Positions 11,097 through 22,098 of a DNA stretch of 64,000 nucleotides are shown here, piece after piece. Position numbers and translations under genes: made by a program. The notes under the pieces were generated by a model. It had not been told where the DNA came from. It made no database searches and was given only the letters and a program-made list of their open reading frames with translations. Position 1 is the first letter of the stretch. Each line of letters opens with the position of its first letter. This DNA comes from Furcasterigmium furcatum (lineage: Eukaryota > Ascomycota > Sordariomycetes > Glomerellales > Plectosphaerellaceae): assembly GCA_001599815.1 (NCBI GenBank), contig BCIA01000003.1:3038001-3102000 (forward strand), given 5' to 3'.

Positions 11097-13632
11097 CTAG
11101 ACCTTCAAACCCTCGACGTTGGCCACTTCGACACCACCTCCCCTTTTCGCCCTCCGCCACTTCCACGGGCCCCAGCATGTCCATCCACCGTCATCCGTAT
11201 CCTCGTTCACGGCCCGCCGTACTGTGAGTCTCCTCTTCCTCCGCGGTTTCATCTCACCCGTCAATGTTGAGACTCTCAGCCCCAAACCGCTATTCGTATG
11301 ATATCGAGAATCAACAGGCGGCCCCTTGGTATCCGCAGCAGACGACGGAGACACCCATGCCACAGCGGTCTTCAGCATCCCGAGGCCGTACAGCCGCACA
11401 ATCTCAGACATCCGCTTGAAGAACGACCACCCAGCGTTGGTCTGGAGGAGGATCAGCAGCAGCATGAACGGCACGCAGATGCAGACCATGGCGAGCGCAA
11501 ACCGCCAGTCGGTTGGGGGGATGTGGAACTCCGTGATGCCGAAGACAGACTAGACACGCCGTCAGACTCCTTCTCTCCAGAAGCAAGATGCAAGCACACC
11601 ACAGGGGATACTCACTGTCACAAACGTCCCCGGCAGAAACACCATGCTGCTCAGCGTGAGCACCTTGATGTTATCTCCCTGTTCGATCGCCCGCCTGCTC
11701 TCCCGGATGGAGCTCCCGCTAAACAGCTGGTCCCTCAGGTTCTCGATCTCCTTCCTCGTCGCCAGGTTCCTCGCCGCGACGGCCTCGAGATCGCTGCACG
11801 CCCGCTCGAGCTCCCCCCTCACCGCCGCCATGCAGTCGCGGTACGCCCTCCCTTCCGCCCCGTCTGGGTCCGGGTGCGGCCAGAGCGTCGAGTGCCTCCC
11901 CTCCCAGAACTCCTCGGTGAAGCTCTCGCGGTATGCGGCGAGCATCGACCTGATCCCCGCATTGATGACCCCCAGAGAGTTGTACGCCCAGAAGTACCGC
12001 CTGATGTACGTGAAGTGCTTGTCCTCGAAGAGGAGCTTGTCGCGCAGCCGGCCGTCGAACATGAAGTCTGTCGGCGGGGTGATGAGCTTCGTGATGCGCT
12101 CATGGAGGGCCTGGTTCCGCTTGGTGGCGTCGCGGTATTCAGCCGCCAGGGCGTCGAGGAAGGCGTAGGGTCCGTTGACGAAGTTGCGCTTCGTGGATGC
12201 ACCGGAGGTGGAGGACAGGTCGCTGCGGACAGTGTGCTCGTCGTCGGGGAAGGACTGGATGTTGAGGAGGTGCCAGGGGGCGAAGGTGTCGAAGATGTAG
12301 CCCTCCTGCCACCCTTCCTTGCGCTTGGAGACGCGCACGGAGCCGGCGGGAGGGCCGGAGAGGGAGAGAGCAAGAACGGAGGAGCATTCGGCGATATCGA
12401 TGTGGTCGTTTGACCTCTTGTCCGAGGGGCGTTTGTCGTATTTCTGCCAGTGTGCGGGTTCGAGGCCGTCGCCCACGACGGTGTAGTACTTGAAGACGAA
12501 GAAAAAGGAGCGCTTTCGCAGGTATGGGTCGCGGGAAGGTGAAGAAGGAGGATCCTTGACGAAGGCTCGAGAGACGTAGGCTCTGGTCTTGCCTTTGTTG
12601 TCGGCATCAGTGATGAGGTGGTCGAGCAGCTCAGTGGTATCAAAGTACGGAGACATGGTGAGATGCAGGGCACCAAGCATCAGTGGTGTTGGTTCTTGAA
12701 GAATGCTGTTGGACTTGAAGTCAGTACATCCTGAAAGGGCCAGGCATAATAGCTACATGAAAGGTGGGGGAATCTCCAGGTTGACCAGACTTCAGATCGA
12801 GCCTCAGATATTGGAGATGGCCTCTCTTTGACCTGGGGGGCACTCACGTCATGAGACCAACGGTGTTTTCTCCGGTATGAATCTCCTTGAGGGCATTCCA
12901 GACCGTCGGCGCATCGACAATCTGGCTCGGGGAGATGACCTGCTGTACTCCAGGGACCTGTCGATCCGGCTGCTTGCCAACTGGACTCGCGCTGCCGTCG
13001 GCGTCGACATCGTACAGTTCCAGCGTCGAGCTGACGTACTCCTCGTTCTCAAAGGCCGCGAAAGACCTGAACTCCGTTTCGACATCAATCTCATCCCGCT
13101 TCTCGAGTATCTTCCTCAAGGCCACCTCGGCGCCTCCTGAGAACGACGTCCGCTTGAGATGCCACAGCAGCTCCTGGTCCGTCCAAGACACCCGTTCGAC
13201 TGGCCGGTGAAGGCGAACAAGACCATTGGCTGGCTCGTTCCCTTCTGGCGACCCCGTCTGAACGGCCCGGTTGCCAGACTCGAGGTCAAGTAATGGTAGG
13301 TACTCAACCTCGTATTCGGAGTGCAAAGAAGCAGGAATGTGTGGTTTGAGCAGTGCGCCGGGGGGTGTCTGCTGCTTCTCCCTCAGCTCCGAGGGGCTCC
13401 GCTGGCGAGCGAACGTCGTATTGTAGACAGTCGTGGGACTGAGGTGCGGGCTGGCCGTCGGCCGGAGCAGGGGAGAAGGGGCAGTGTAGCTGGTGCGAGA
13501 GTCTGATCGGTGTCGCTGCCTGACACTCCCGGCCAGAGCCTCGTGTAAGCTGCGCAGGTTGCGGAGATACTGCTCATGGGAGGCTTCAACAGCTCTCAGG
13601 AGGTCCTCGGGCGTTTGATGAAGAGAGCTCAT
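11097..13632 (-). CDS. CorA-like Mg2+ transporter-fold membrane protein (775 aa)
   Basis: Three exons: 13632-12848, 12705-11616 and 11549-11097. The introns are 142 bp (GTGAGT...CCAACAG, joining GLMT-ILQEPTPLMLGALH) and 66 bp (joining GTFVT-SVFGITEF). The start is the ATG giving MSSLHQTPEDLL. The arrangement matches the fungal CorA-like family: a long cytosolic N-terminal region, a helical stalk (residues about 480-600, ending in REIENL..QLF), then two closely spaced membrane helices, about 605-625 and 638-660. CorA channels carry a GMN signature after the first helix. Here the position reads VFGITEF, so ion conduction is doubtful, as in many fungal members. The tail after residue 665 is basic. 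Intron 1 is unusually long for this locus because it holds a dispersed repeat copy. Confidence 0.8.
12787..12834 (+). repeat. Dispersed repeat, copy A (inside an intron)
   Basis: Begins AGACTTCAGATCGAGCCTC and continues with GGAGATGGCCTCTCT. It aligns by eye with copy C (minus strand 45223-45080) and copy B (21428-21560). It lies wholly within the 142-bp intron of the CorA-like gene. Confidence 0.65.
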
Positions 13633-14795
13633 GTTTGACCAAACGAACAAGGCGTGTCTCTGTGTTGTCTATGTCTGTTGTCGTAGAATGGTACAACGTG
13701 AGGACGGATAAGACGGCATGGCGGGCTTTTCTACCTTGCTTGGCAGCCTCACTCAAGCAACAACCCGAGACGCCTGCTTTCCGCTGTGAATTCCAAGGCG
13801 AAAGGGCCGGTCACCAGCCAGCCCTCCACTCCATCATCCCGCGCCGATCGGAGAGCTCCTAGCTTCCATCAATGGATGGCTTCCACCACGTGCATTAGCC
13901 CAGGCAGCGGTCCTGTTTCCTGGCGAGCCGGGCCAGTGAAACGCCGTTGAGGCTGAGCAGCTCTCCCATGGCTTGTGACACTCACCGAACTGATTAGCAT
14001 CGGACCATCTCCCGACTCGCCAGCCTCTCCGTTCCCGTCCAGATTGTGACATTGAATTATTAATTTCATCTTCATTCGACGGCCCCCCTGGGCTTGGAAA
14101 AGCCTCTGACGCACCAAGGACGGGAGCAAAGTGTAAGTATCAAAGGACGGGGCGGCCAGCGCCGTTGGATGGGAGCGGCTGTTCTCGGCACAGCCCCCTA
14201 GCTCGGTATGAGCATTTGCAACCACCTTGACATGAGCGGTGCTCCGCGTGGTTCGCAGCACCATCGTGTCGCTGAACCGGAGATGCAGCGACCCAGATGG
14301 CAAACGCCTCTTTCCGGATCTCCACACAAGTGCAGCTCTCGCCCTGCCACGGTGTCTTCCATCTGCGTCACGTCAGCTTCCATGCGCTAGTCTCGCATAT
14401 GCACTGCCCCAATAAGCTTGTCCTCACCTCGGCACGACCCCTCATGCGGCAAGCTGCAAAGCTGCTTCGATCCGCCGGATCGGCCACTTCCAGAAGTCGC
14501 GTAGGTAAGCCGGGAATAAGTGCAATTGAAGTCGGTACAATAAAAAGCAAAGTCTAGTACCGGTCGCCTGTATCTGTCGGCTCCCCGTGGAACAGTATCC
14601 ACCCCATAAACCACAAGACCCTCCCTCCACTGGCGAGGGTATTCATCGTTCCATAGCCACTGTGCCGTCCCAGCCCTGTCATAACCATAATGTCTCGTCT
14701 CGTCTGATTTTGGTGTCCCTGCATTCTTCATGCGAGAGGCACAGCTGCGCGCGACCCAGCTATACTGCCGTGACAGCGACGCGCGAAGAGGACTC
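13633..14795. other. Intergenic, 1.2 kb
   Basis: Upstream region of the CorA-like gene and 3' flank of ASF1. Open frames here (for example minus 13869-14327) have no recognisable domain or splice support. I see no gene. Confidence 0.6.
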
Positions 14796-15862
14796 CTAGT
14801 GGGACTTCACCTCTGCTGGCTTGGCTTGGGAGGAGCCGCCGGCAGCGGCGGCCTTGTCGTTGTTGTCGACATCCATGGCGTCCTCGTCCATGGCCTCACC
14901 CTCGGCCAGCTCCTCTTCCTCGAGCTCGTCCTCGCTCTCTCCCTCGATGTCGACGCTGCCATCGTCCGAGAGCTCGTCCTCGTCGACGTCGCGGGTGGCC
15001 TTCTTATCGCCGTTCTGGCCATTTTCTTCGACGCCGCCCATCTCGGCGTCTTCGCCGTTTGTGGCCTTCTTGTCGCCATTGGTCTTGCCGTCGGTCGCTG
15101 CCTTGGAGCCCTCGGCATCCTCAACCTCCTCCTCTTCTCGCTCCTCGGCGCCGTACTCATCCTCGTCGGCGACCAAGTCGGCCTCGGGTTGCTCGGGGGG
15201 GAACTCGGCAGGCGCAGAGGCTTCGCTGTCCCTGTACGTGATCAAGTCAGCTTGTGTTGCCTCGATGAGAAGCAGATGAGTCATAGTAACGCATACCATT
15301 TGATTGCGAAGCGCGTCACGCGGGGCTTCTCAGATAGGATGTTGCGGCGCACCCGCTCGATGATGGGCTTGGCAGGAGGCTCGGCGTTGAGGTCCTCAGA
15401 ATCGTACTCATTGTTGACGTAGTAGCCCACGCGGACGAACTCGCGGCCGTCGTAGGCACAGGTCAGAAGGATCACGGTCACGCCGAGGATGTCGGCATCG
15501 GGGATCCTGGAGGTGTTCGGTGCGTCGGCCTCGAAGACGAATTTGTTGACACCGACGGGAACGGGTCCTACGAGGAGGGAATCGAGTTCTTGATCGTACT
15601 GGTCGCTGCTGCCTGTCAGAAGGTGTCGTCTGGTCCAATCGAGCGTCCCGCGACTTACCTGGTGGCAGAGCCGACGTAGGTCAGCTTCCACTCGAGATCT
15701 GGAGGATCCGTCAGTACACCACACGACCGGGCAGAACAGGAAAGTTGCCTCACCGTTCTCGAGCTGCTCAAGACACTCGAAAGTGATCTCGAAGACATAC
15801 TTGTCGGTGAACTTCGCAGGGTTGTTCAGGACCTGAACACCCAAAAGCGAGACGACCGACAT
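14796..15862 (-). CDS. ASF1: Histone H3-H4 chaperone ASF1 (298 aa)
   Basis: ASF1 binds H3-H4 dimers and hands them to CAF-1 and HIRA during replication-coupled and replication-independent chromatin assembly. Four exons: 15862-15754, 15698-15659 (only 40 nt), 15608-15297 and 15231-14796, with introns of 55, 50 and 65 bp. Joined, they restore the conserved core, which begins [18 protein letters not shown] and continues with [19 protein letters not shown], then [20 protein letters not shown] and ending with [20 protein letters not shown]. The immunoglobulin-like core occupies residues 1-155. The rest is a long acidic tail rich in D, E, G and K, as in other fungal ASF1. The gene is divergent from RNA14, with 937 bp between the two ATGs. 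The 40-nt exon and the two phase-2 joins make automated prediction error-prone. Confidence 0.97.
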
Positions 15863-16799
15863 GATGGATGTGGGGTTGGGAAATGTGTCGAAAAGAGAAG
15901 AAGTACTGTGGTGAGGGGTATCAAGGCTTCGCGATGCAGGATGCAGAGAGATGGAGATGGAAAAGACCAAAAAAGAGTTGGAGGGGGAGCGCCGTGGTTC
16001 AAGTAGTCGTTGTTGTTGTTTGGGAGGAGCAAGAAGGTGGCCAAGGAGGGTCGTGCGAGTGGATGAGAAGAGGTGACCGTCGACTGGAAGGCAAGGGCCA
16101 GTTCGCGAACGCCGTTGCCATCGCAATTCGGGTGATATGGACGCGCCTTCCCCGACCGCGATTTTCGCGTACAGTGGTTGCGCCGGCCTAGCCCGATCAG
16201 GTCAAGCGGGCGGCCATCAGTGTCAACCGTGACCTCAGGTTCTGAGAGCGGCTGTTTGACTGCAAGAAGAATAACTTAAGTCGTCATTTGAGGATATAAG
16301 CTAAGCCAGGAGCATCTATCTTTGACGGTACGCACAAAAACGAGAGCCCAACTCGGCTATATGAGGCTCCTCCTACCGATATGAAGGGGAATGGCAGATC
16401 AAGATAGATACCTCTCCATTATCGAGGCTCTGTGGTGGAGGTGGAGGTCGCAAGTGACTTGCTCCCGCGGTGACTAAGCCGCCGCCGCTTCGATTGGCCC
16501 GTGCGTCACAAGCTCTGGGCTCCCAGCCTGGTCGCGGTCCACCCAGCTCTTGTCAACTTTTCGCGATCGCCCTTTGATCAGACTCGGCCCCTTCCCTCTC
16601 CTTGTCCTGTACTATCATTCCACTTCTTCAACTTTCTTTCTCTTCCGCTACCTGCCGACCTGCCCGAGGTAGACGAAACCCCGCCACGCCCTCTGTGGCT
16701 TGCCGCGACCGAAATCCCCCAACAGCTTTGCCCGCCCAACAAACGACTGACCACCCCTTCGCGATCCTCTTCCCATCCCACACTTACACACGATCCGTC
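15863..16799. other. Divergent ASF1-RNA14 promoter region
   Basis: A 937-bp region between two divergent start codons. Both sides near the genes are pyrimidine-rich in the transcribed direction. The middle (16250-16440) is more AT-rich and holds a weak, inverted copy of the dispersed repeat at about 16396-16429. No coding sequence is supported. Confidence 0.6.
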
Positions 16800-19700
16800 A
16801 TGGCGTCTCCAGAGCTCCCGGAGAACGGAGAGCAATACGAGGGTGCTGCTTGGGGAGATGACAGAGATGGATTTGAGGCTGCAAATGATGAGACTCAGCA
16901 TAGCGACCAAGAACTACAAAACCCTGACTTCCCACATGACCAAGCGTCCCAAGGTGACCAGCAAGACCAGCAGCAGTCGGAGGAGGAAGACCAAGAAGAG
17001 GGAGAAGAGGGCTCGGATGATGGCGGCGAGGTTGAATATGACCCAGAGTCTGTGTCGATGACTCCCGCTCCGCAGGCTTCGGAGACAACTGCAGTCGCAG
17101 CACCAGCCGCCGCTACCAACCCCCCGTCCAAACCAGCGAAACCCAAGAAGTCCGGTGGTTTCCTAGTGGGAGACTCCGACGACGAGGATGACGCTCACGT
17201 CCCAGTCCCCGCGCCCCAGCAGGGCCCCCAACAGTCCACTGTGTCCCCCCCGCTTCAGGCTCCGAGCCAAGTGAGCGTCTCTGCCACTCCAGTGAACGAA
17301 GCGGCAGCAGCGCCTCCGCCGCCTGCACCAGGTCCAGGTGTGACCGGCTTGGTCGCCTCTCTAGAGGAACGTGTCAACGAGGATCCTCGGGGCGAGATGG
17401 ACTCATGGCTTCGGCTGATGGCAGAGCACCGTAGCCAGCCGGACCAGCTGCGGCAGGTCTACGAGAGGTTCCTCAAGCAGTTTCCACAAGCGGTACGTCA
17501 TTCCTTCCCACTCAATAGCCGCTCCCGGAACCATACTCATACTGACTTGTGCTCTCCAGGCGTCCATCTGGGTGGAATGGATCAAGCTCGAGCTTGACTG
17601 CATGAACACCGCCGGTGCCGAAGCCATCTTCCAGAAGTCGCTACTCACTGTTGCGGATGTGCAACTCTGGACGACCTACATCAACTACATTCGCAGGCGG
17701 AACGACCTCACCAACGATCCAAATGGCCAGGCGCGCCAGGTTATCAGCCAGTCCTTCGAGTTCGTCATTAACAACGTCGGAATGGACCGCGAATCGGGTC
17801 AGCTGTGGAAGGACTGGATTCAGTTCATCAAGAGCGGCCCAGGTCAGGTTGGGGGCGCTGGCTGGCAGGATCAGCACAAGATGGATCAGCTTCGGAAGGC
17901 GTATCACCGCGCCATTGCGGTTCCCATGACGGCCGTCACGGAGCTCTGGAAGGACTACGACCAGTTCGAGCTCGGTCTCAACAAGGCGACGGTGAGTCAG
18001 ATTCGACTTGAATGATGGAACCTTCGTACTGACAACCACACAGGGACGGCAGTTTATTCAAAAGAGGTCTCCCGGCTACATGACAGCCAAGTCCGCAAGC
18101 CTCCAGATGGACCGGAAGCTGGCCAAGCTGAACCGAACATCGCTCCCTCGCCTGCCCCCCATGCCGGGCTTCGCTGGGGACGAAGAGTTCAACGAGCAGG
18201 TGAAGCTTTGGAAGGACTGGATTGCGTGGGAGAAGGAGGATCCGTTGGTCCTCAAAGACGAGGAGCCCGAGGCGTATAAAGGTCGCATCATTTACGCCTA
18301 CAAGCAGGCCGTCATGGCATTGCGCTTCTGGCCGGAAATCTGGGTCGACGCTGCGGAGTGGTGCTTCGCCAACAATATCACCAGCGGCGACACCGATCTG
18401 GGCACCAAGTTCTTGACCGACGGTATTGAGGCCAACCCCGAGAGTGTCCTCTTGGCCTTCAAGCACGGCGACCGGATCGAGCTGACGCACCCTGTCGGCG
18501 ACACCGACGAAAGCAAGGAGGCTCGAGGGGCGGCGATACGCCAGCCATATGATCGTGTTCTGGACACCCTCTACACCATGATCCAGAAACTCAAGGAACG
18601 CGAGAAGAAGGAGGTGGCCCAGGCCGAGAAGGCTGCTGCCGCAATGGACTCTTCCGCCCAACCCTCGGACGACGGCAACGACGATGACGACGAGGACAAC
18701 CAGCCACGCCGAAAGACACGCGGCGAGGAGATGGTCGCTGCAGTGAAGCAGGGATTCACCTCGCAAGTTGAGCTGCTGAAACGCACCATCACCTTCGTCT
18801 GGACTGCCCTGGGCAGGTCGATCCGGCGTGTTGTCGGAAAGGGCAGCCAGACGTCCGGTCTCCGAAAGGTGTTCATTGAGGCCCGAACTCGCGGCCAACT
18901 CACGTCTGAGATCTACGTCGCCATCGCGCTGATCGAGCATCACGTCTATAAAGATGTCGCGGGCACCAAGATCTTCGACCGAGGCTCGAAGCTCTACCCG
19001 GAAGACGACTTCTTCATGTTGGAATACATCAAGTTCCTGCACTCGAAGGACGACAGCACAAGTGAGTGGACTTTTATCGCCATGACGAATTCAAAGCTAA
19101 CTATCTCCAGATGCCCGTGTCGCCTTTGAGACATGCGTGAACCGACTGACCCAGAACCCGGAGAAGAAGCAGAAGGCCAAGCCTCTCTACAAATATTTCC
19201 ACAAATACGAGTCACAGTATGGCGAGCTCTCCTCGATCGCCGCTCTTGAGAAGCGGATGGCCGAGCTCTGGCCTGAGGATCCTAAGCTATCGCACTTCTC
19301 GAACCGCTATTCTACCGAATCGTTCGACCCCGTCGCCTACAGACTTATCATCTCCCCTTCCGTTCAGCTGCGCTCCAAGATCATGGCTTCCATCGAGCAG
19401 CCCACGTCGGTGCGCAACAGCCCCTTGCCCCCCTTGGCCGCTCCGCCGCCACCCATCAACATTCGACAAACAGCGAGCCCCGCGCCCCAGTATCTCGGAG
19501 CAACCGATTCGCCCAAGAGACCGTATCCCGTCGACGACGCGGAAGACTTCAACAACCGCCCCAGGAAGCTGGCCCGTGGCGAGTCCCCGCTGAAAGGCGC
19601 AGCGGGACGACGTATGGACCAGCAGCGCCGGAACAACGCTGCGCCGCTGTCGCGCGACATCACATTCCTCCTGGGCATCCTGCCTCCAGCCCACGCCTAC

Positions 19701-20060
19701 CAAAACGCCGGCCAGCGCTTCAACCCCAGCAGCCTTGTCTCTCTCATCCAAAATACCAACGTCCCCGATTTCAGCGCCTGGAGACAAGCTTCCCGCGCCC
19801 CCTCCGCCACCCACGCCCGCCAGCCATCGGGCGGCGACTACCAGTCATACGGCAGCTTTCCCGCCCACGACTCCCCGCGCCCCCTGAGCCCCTTCGACGG
19901 CACCGCCGGCGGCCGCCGCGTCGCTTCGGGCGGATACAGGAACTCTCCCCTGCGCCCGGATTCGGGGGCCACGTTCGAATCCCATGGCGGATACGCAGGC
20001 TTCGAAGGCGCCCCGCCTCCAGGCTGGGCCCCTCAACAGCACGGCCAATATCAGTATTAG
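16800..20060 (+). CDS. RNA14: mRNA 3'-end-processing protein RNA14 (CstF-77), 1,030 aa
   Basis: Scaffold subunit of cleavage factor IA, which bridges RNA15 and PCF11 for pre-mRNA cleavage and polyadenylation in the nucleus. Exons are 16800-17492, 17560-17991, 18044-19061 and 19111-20060, with introns of 67, 52 and 49 bp; the last has a GCTAAC branch point. Residues 1-190 are acidic and then P/A/Q-rich. HAT repeats follow from about 200 to 760 (DSWLRLMAEH, ASIWVEWIKLEL, LWKDWIQFIK, EIWVDAAEWCF, FMLEYIKFLHS). They are interrupted by an acidic DDGNDDDDEDN loop. The C-terminal 250 residues include the conserved PLSRDITFLLGILPPAHAY motif, probably the monkeytail that contacts RNA15. A G/S/P-rich tail ends in QHGQYQY. 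The gene converges with the HNH gene, stops 186 bp apart. Confidence 0.95.
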
Positions 20061-20246
20061 AACGAGGACGATCCAAAGTAGGGTCAGCCCGTGCTTTTTC
20101 GGCGTTGGTGGGTTACATTCGGCAGGCAAGGATGGAAACCGGGAGGCAATGCGGTGTTAGGCGGTAGGCAGATCAGATAATACAACCAGTATCCCATCCA
20201 AACTGCTAAGATCCAGACACCCTGCCGTGCAAAGTCTTTCTCTTTC

Positions 20247-21361
20247 TCAGCGGTAGCTGTCTTCATCCGAGGTGGCGTCCTCGTTCTCACTGTCATTGAA
20301 GTCGGCAGTGTCGAGATCGTGGCTATCTTCTTGGGCATCTGTGTAGTCGAATACTATGCGCGCGGCTTCCGCCGTCTCCAGAGGAGTCAAGTGCAGCTCG
20401 TCTGGGAATCCATTGCCCTTCATCCATGCTGCAAGGACCGCCACGTCGTCGGTAGCCCGGTAGTAGTAGGCGAGTGCGACGAGCATCTTCTCCCGGATGT
20501 AGGGGGTTGGGGTTGGAAACGGGGAATCGGTGTAGTATCGGGCCCTGGCCTCTCCCCACCAGTGCTTCTTGAGATCCCTGATGCGCATGATCGCGATGAT
20601 GAAGTGGAAGTACATGAACTGCGCGGCGGGGCGTTTTTCGTTTCTGAAGACAGCTCCCTGCCTTCAAGGAAAGCGCCTGTTTCGTGCGTTATTTCGGAAA
20701 TCAGGGTGTTATGGATGCTCTTGTCGACCACGTCGATCCGCCACCTCTTGATTGGGAGCTCTGTTGGATCGGCGGGGACGATGACTATCGCATGCCTGTC
20801 GAACCAGCCCTTGACTTGGTCCGATAGAAGCAGAGCGTTCTGTGGACAGGTCAACTCGTCGCCCCGTGAACCAAACAGTATATGGCCTATCGCCATCGGG
20901 ACAAAATGGGGGACGATGTGGGCGGCTTTGATGACTTGGTGAGGGCGATGGCGGCCCAAGGGATGGCGCCAGTTATTCTCGTTTGGGATTATGAGGGTGT
21001 CATGCTCCAGGATGCCGTCGTAGTAAGCCACCGCGTCCTGGCGCCAGTTACTTGGCAGTTGTGCCTTCGACTCCTCGCCCTTGCACTTCCGATACAGTTC
21101 GAGAACGCATCTTGCTGCTCTGACATTACGCTGGTCCCAAGGTGACGACGTGAGGGGTTTGGCCAGTTCGATCCTCGTGTAGTGCGTCCAGACTCCCTGT
21201 CCAGCTTCGCGGAACCGCTTCCTCAGGCACCTGTCCTCTTCTTCGAGTCTTTTCGGGTCCTCTGCTATCTTTCGTGTGTCCAGCATCCGTGACTCGGGAC
21301 CAATCGCCTCTTGTTCCTTGGGGAGAGCTATCAGGCCCAGTTCGGCGCAGTCTGGATCCAT
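20247..21361 (-). pseudogene. HNH-nuclease-domain gene interrupted by a frameshift
   Basis: Fungal HNH-endonuclease-like protein of unknown substrate. From the ATG at 21361 one frame encodes about 235 residues including AAHIVPHF, CPQNALLL and GWFDRHAIVIV, the H-N-H core of the fungal HNH_2-type domain. After GAFLEGRELS that frame drifts into low-complexity sequence. The conserved continuation (RPAAQFMYFHFIIAIMRI... to DSEDEDSYR-like acidic end at 20247) lies in another frame starting near 20646-20650. I see no usable intron across the switch, and a single-nucleotide loss in TCTTCAG would explain it. It is therefore either a recent pseudogene or an assembly error. The domain family is clear from context, but activity is not implied. 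Dispersed repeat copy B lies just upstream. Confidence 0.72.
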
Positions 21362-22098
21362 ATCGGGGGACTTATAAACACGATGGCCGCTCTCTGAACG
21401 ACCACGTCGTCCAGCAGGCTTGCTTGCGATCGAGGCTCAGATAATTGAGATGGGCTCTCTCTTGACTTCGGAAAGTCGAGATGGCACCTTGCTGAGTTGG
21501 AGATAATTCCAAGGACTATCTGATTGACTTGTAGCAGTTCTCGTGAACCCCCGCTGGACTGACAATGCGTTTTGCGGCCCTCATGCGGGAGTGGTGGTGG
21601 ACTTGGGGTGGGGTGATGTTCTCAGTCGAGATTCGGTGGTGGTGGCAGCGGTTGGTGATCTGGTTTCAGTTAACGTCGCCGGCTTGTTTTGTAGTCATTT
21701 TTGAATAGAAACCCAGAGGGGAATATTGCTTTCAAGCAGCAAAAGCTCGCCCCTACGGTACCCAGGAACATACTGGCATTGCCTTCCAAGGTTCCTCCCG
21801 TGAAAACCTAGACGTACGTGGTCACGACAATGGATGTATGTGGTGTCAATGTCGGCCTCGAGAGGACGGAAAGGGGTAACCAAGACTGGGGCGTAAGAAT
21901 GCTTCATCGTACATTGCAAGAGCCAACGCTGCCGACTCCGAGAGCCCGCCAGGTGCAAGCTACCCAAAAACAAATGTAATCCGGATATCTACCCGTTAGC
22001 CCTGAAACTCCCATCGCATGCCCTCGTAATACAATGAATGTCCAGTCAGTCATGCGGCCGCTTGCGACACGCCAAGTGAGGAGGACGAGCGAGTCCTC
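21362..22098. other. Intergenic with dispersed repeat copy B
   Basis: Upstream of the HNH gene and downstream of the ApsB gene, 737 bp. The only structure I see is the repeat copy at 21428-21560, which includes broken coding-like sequence. Confidence 0.55.
21428..21560 (+). repeat. Dispersed repeat, copy B
   Basis: GATCGAGGCTCAGATAATTG then GAGATGGGCTCTCTC, followed by about 100 bp that aligns ungapped by eye with copy C at roughly 60 % identity (shared blocks CTTGCTGA, ATTCCAAG, GACTT). The frame that is open in copy C has an in-frame stop here, so B is non-coding debris. Confidence 0.7.
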
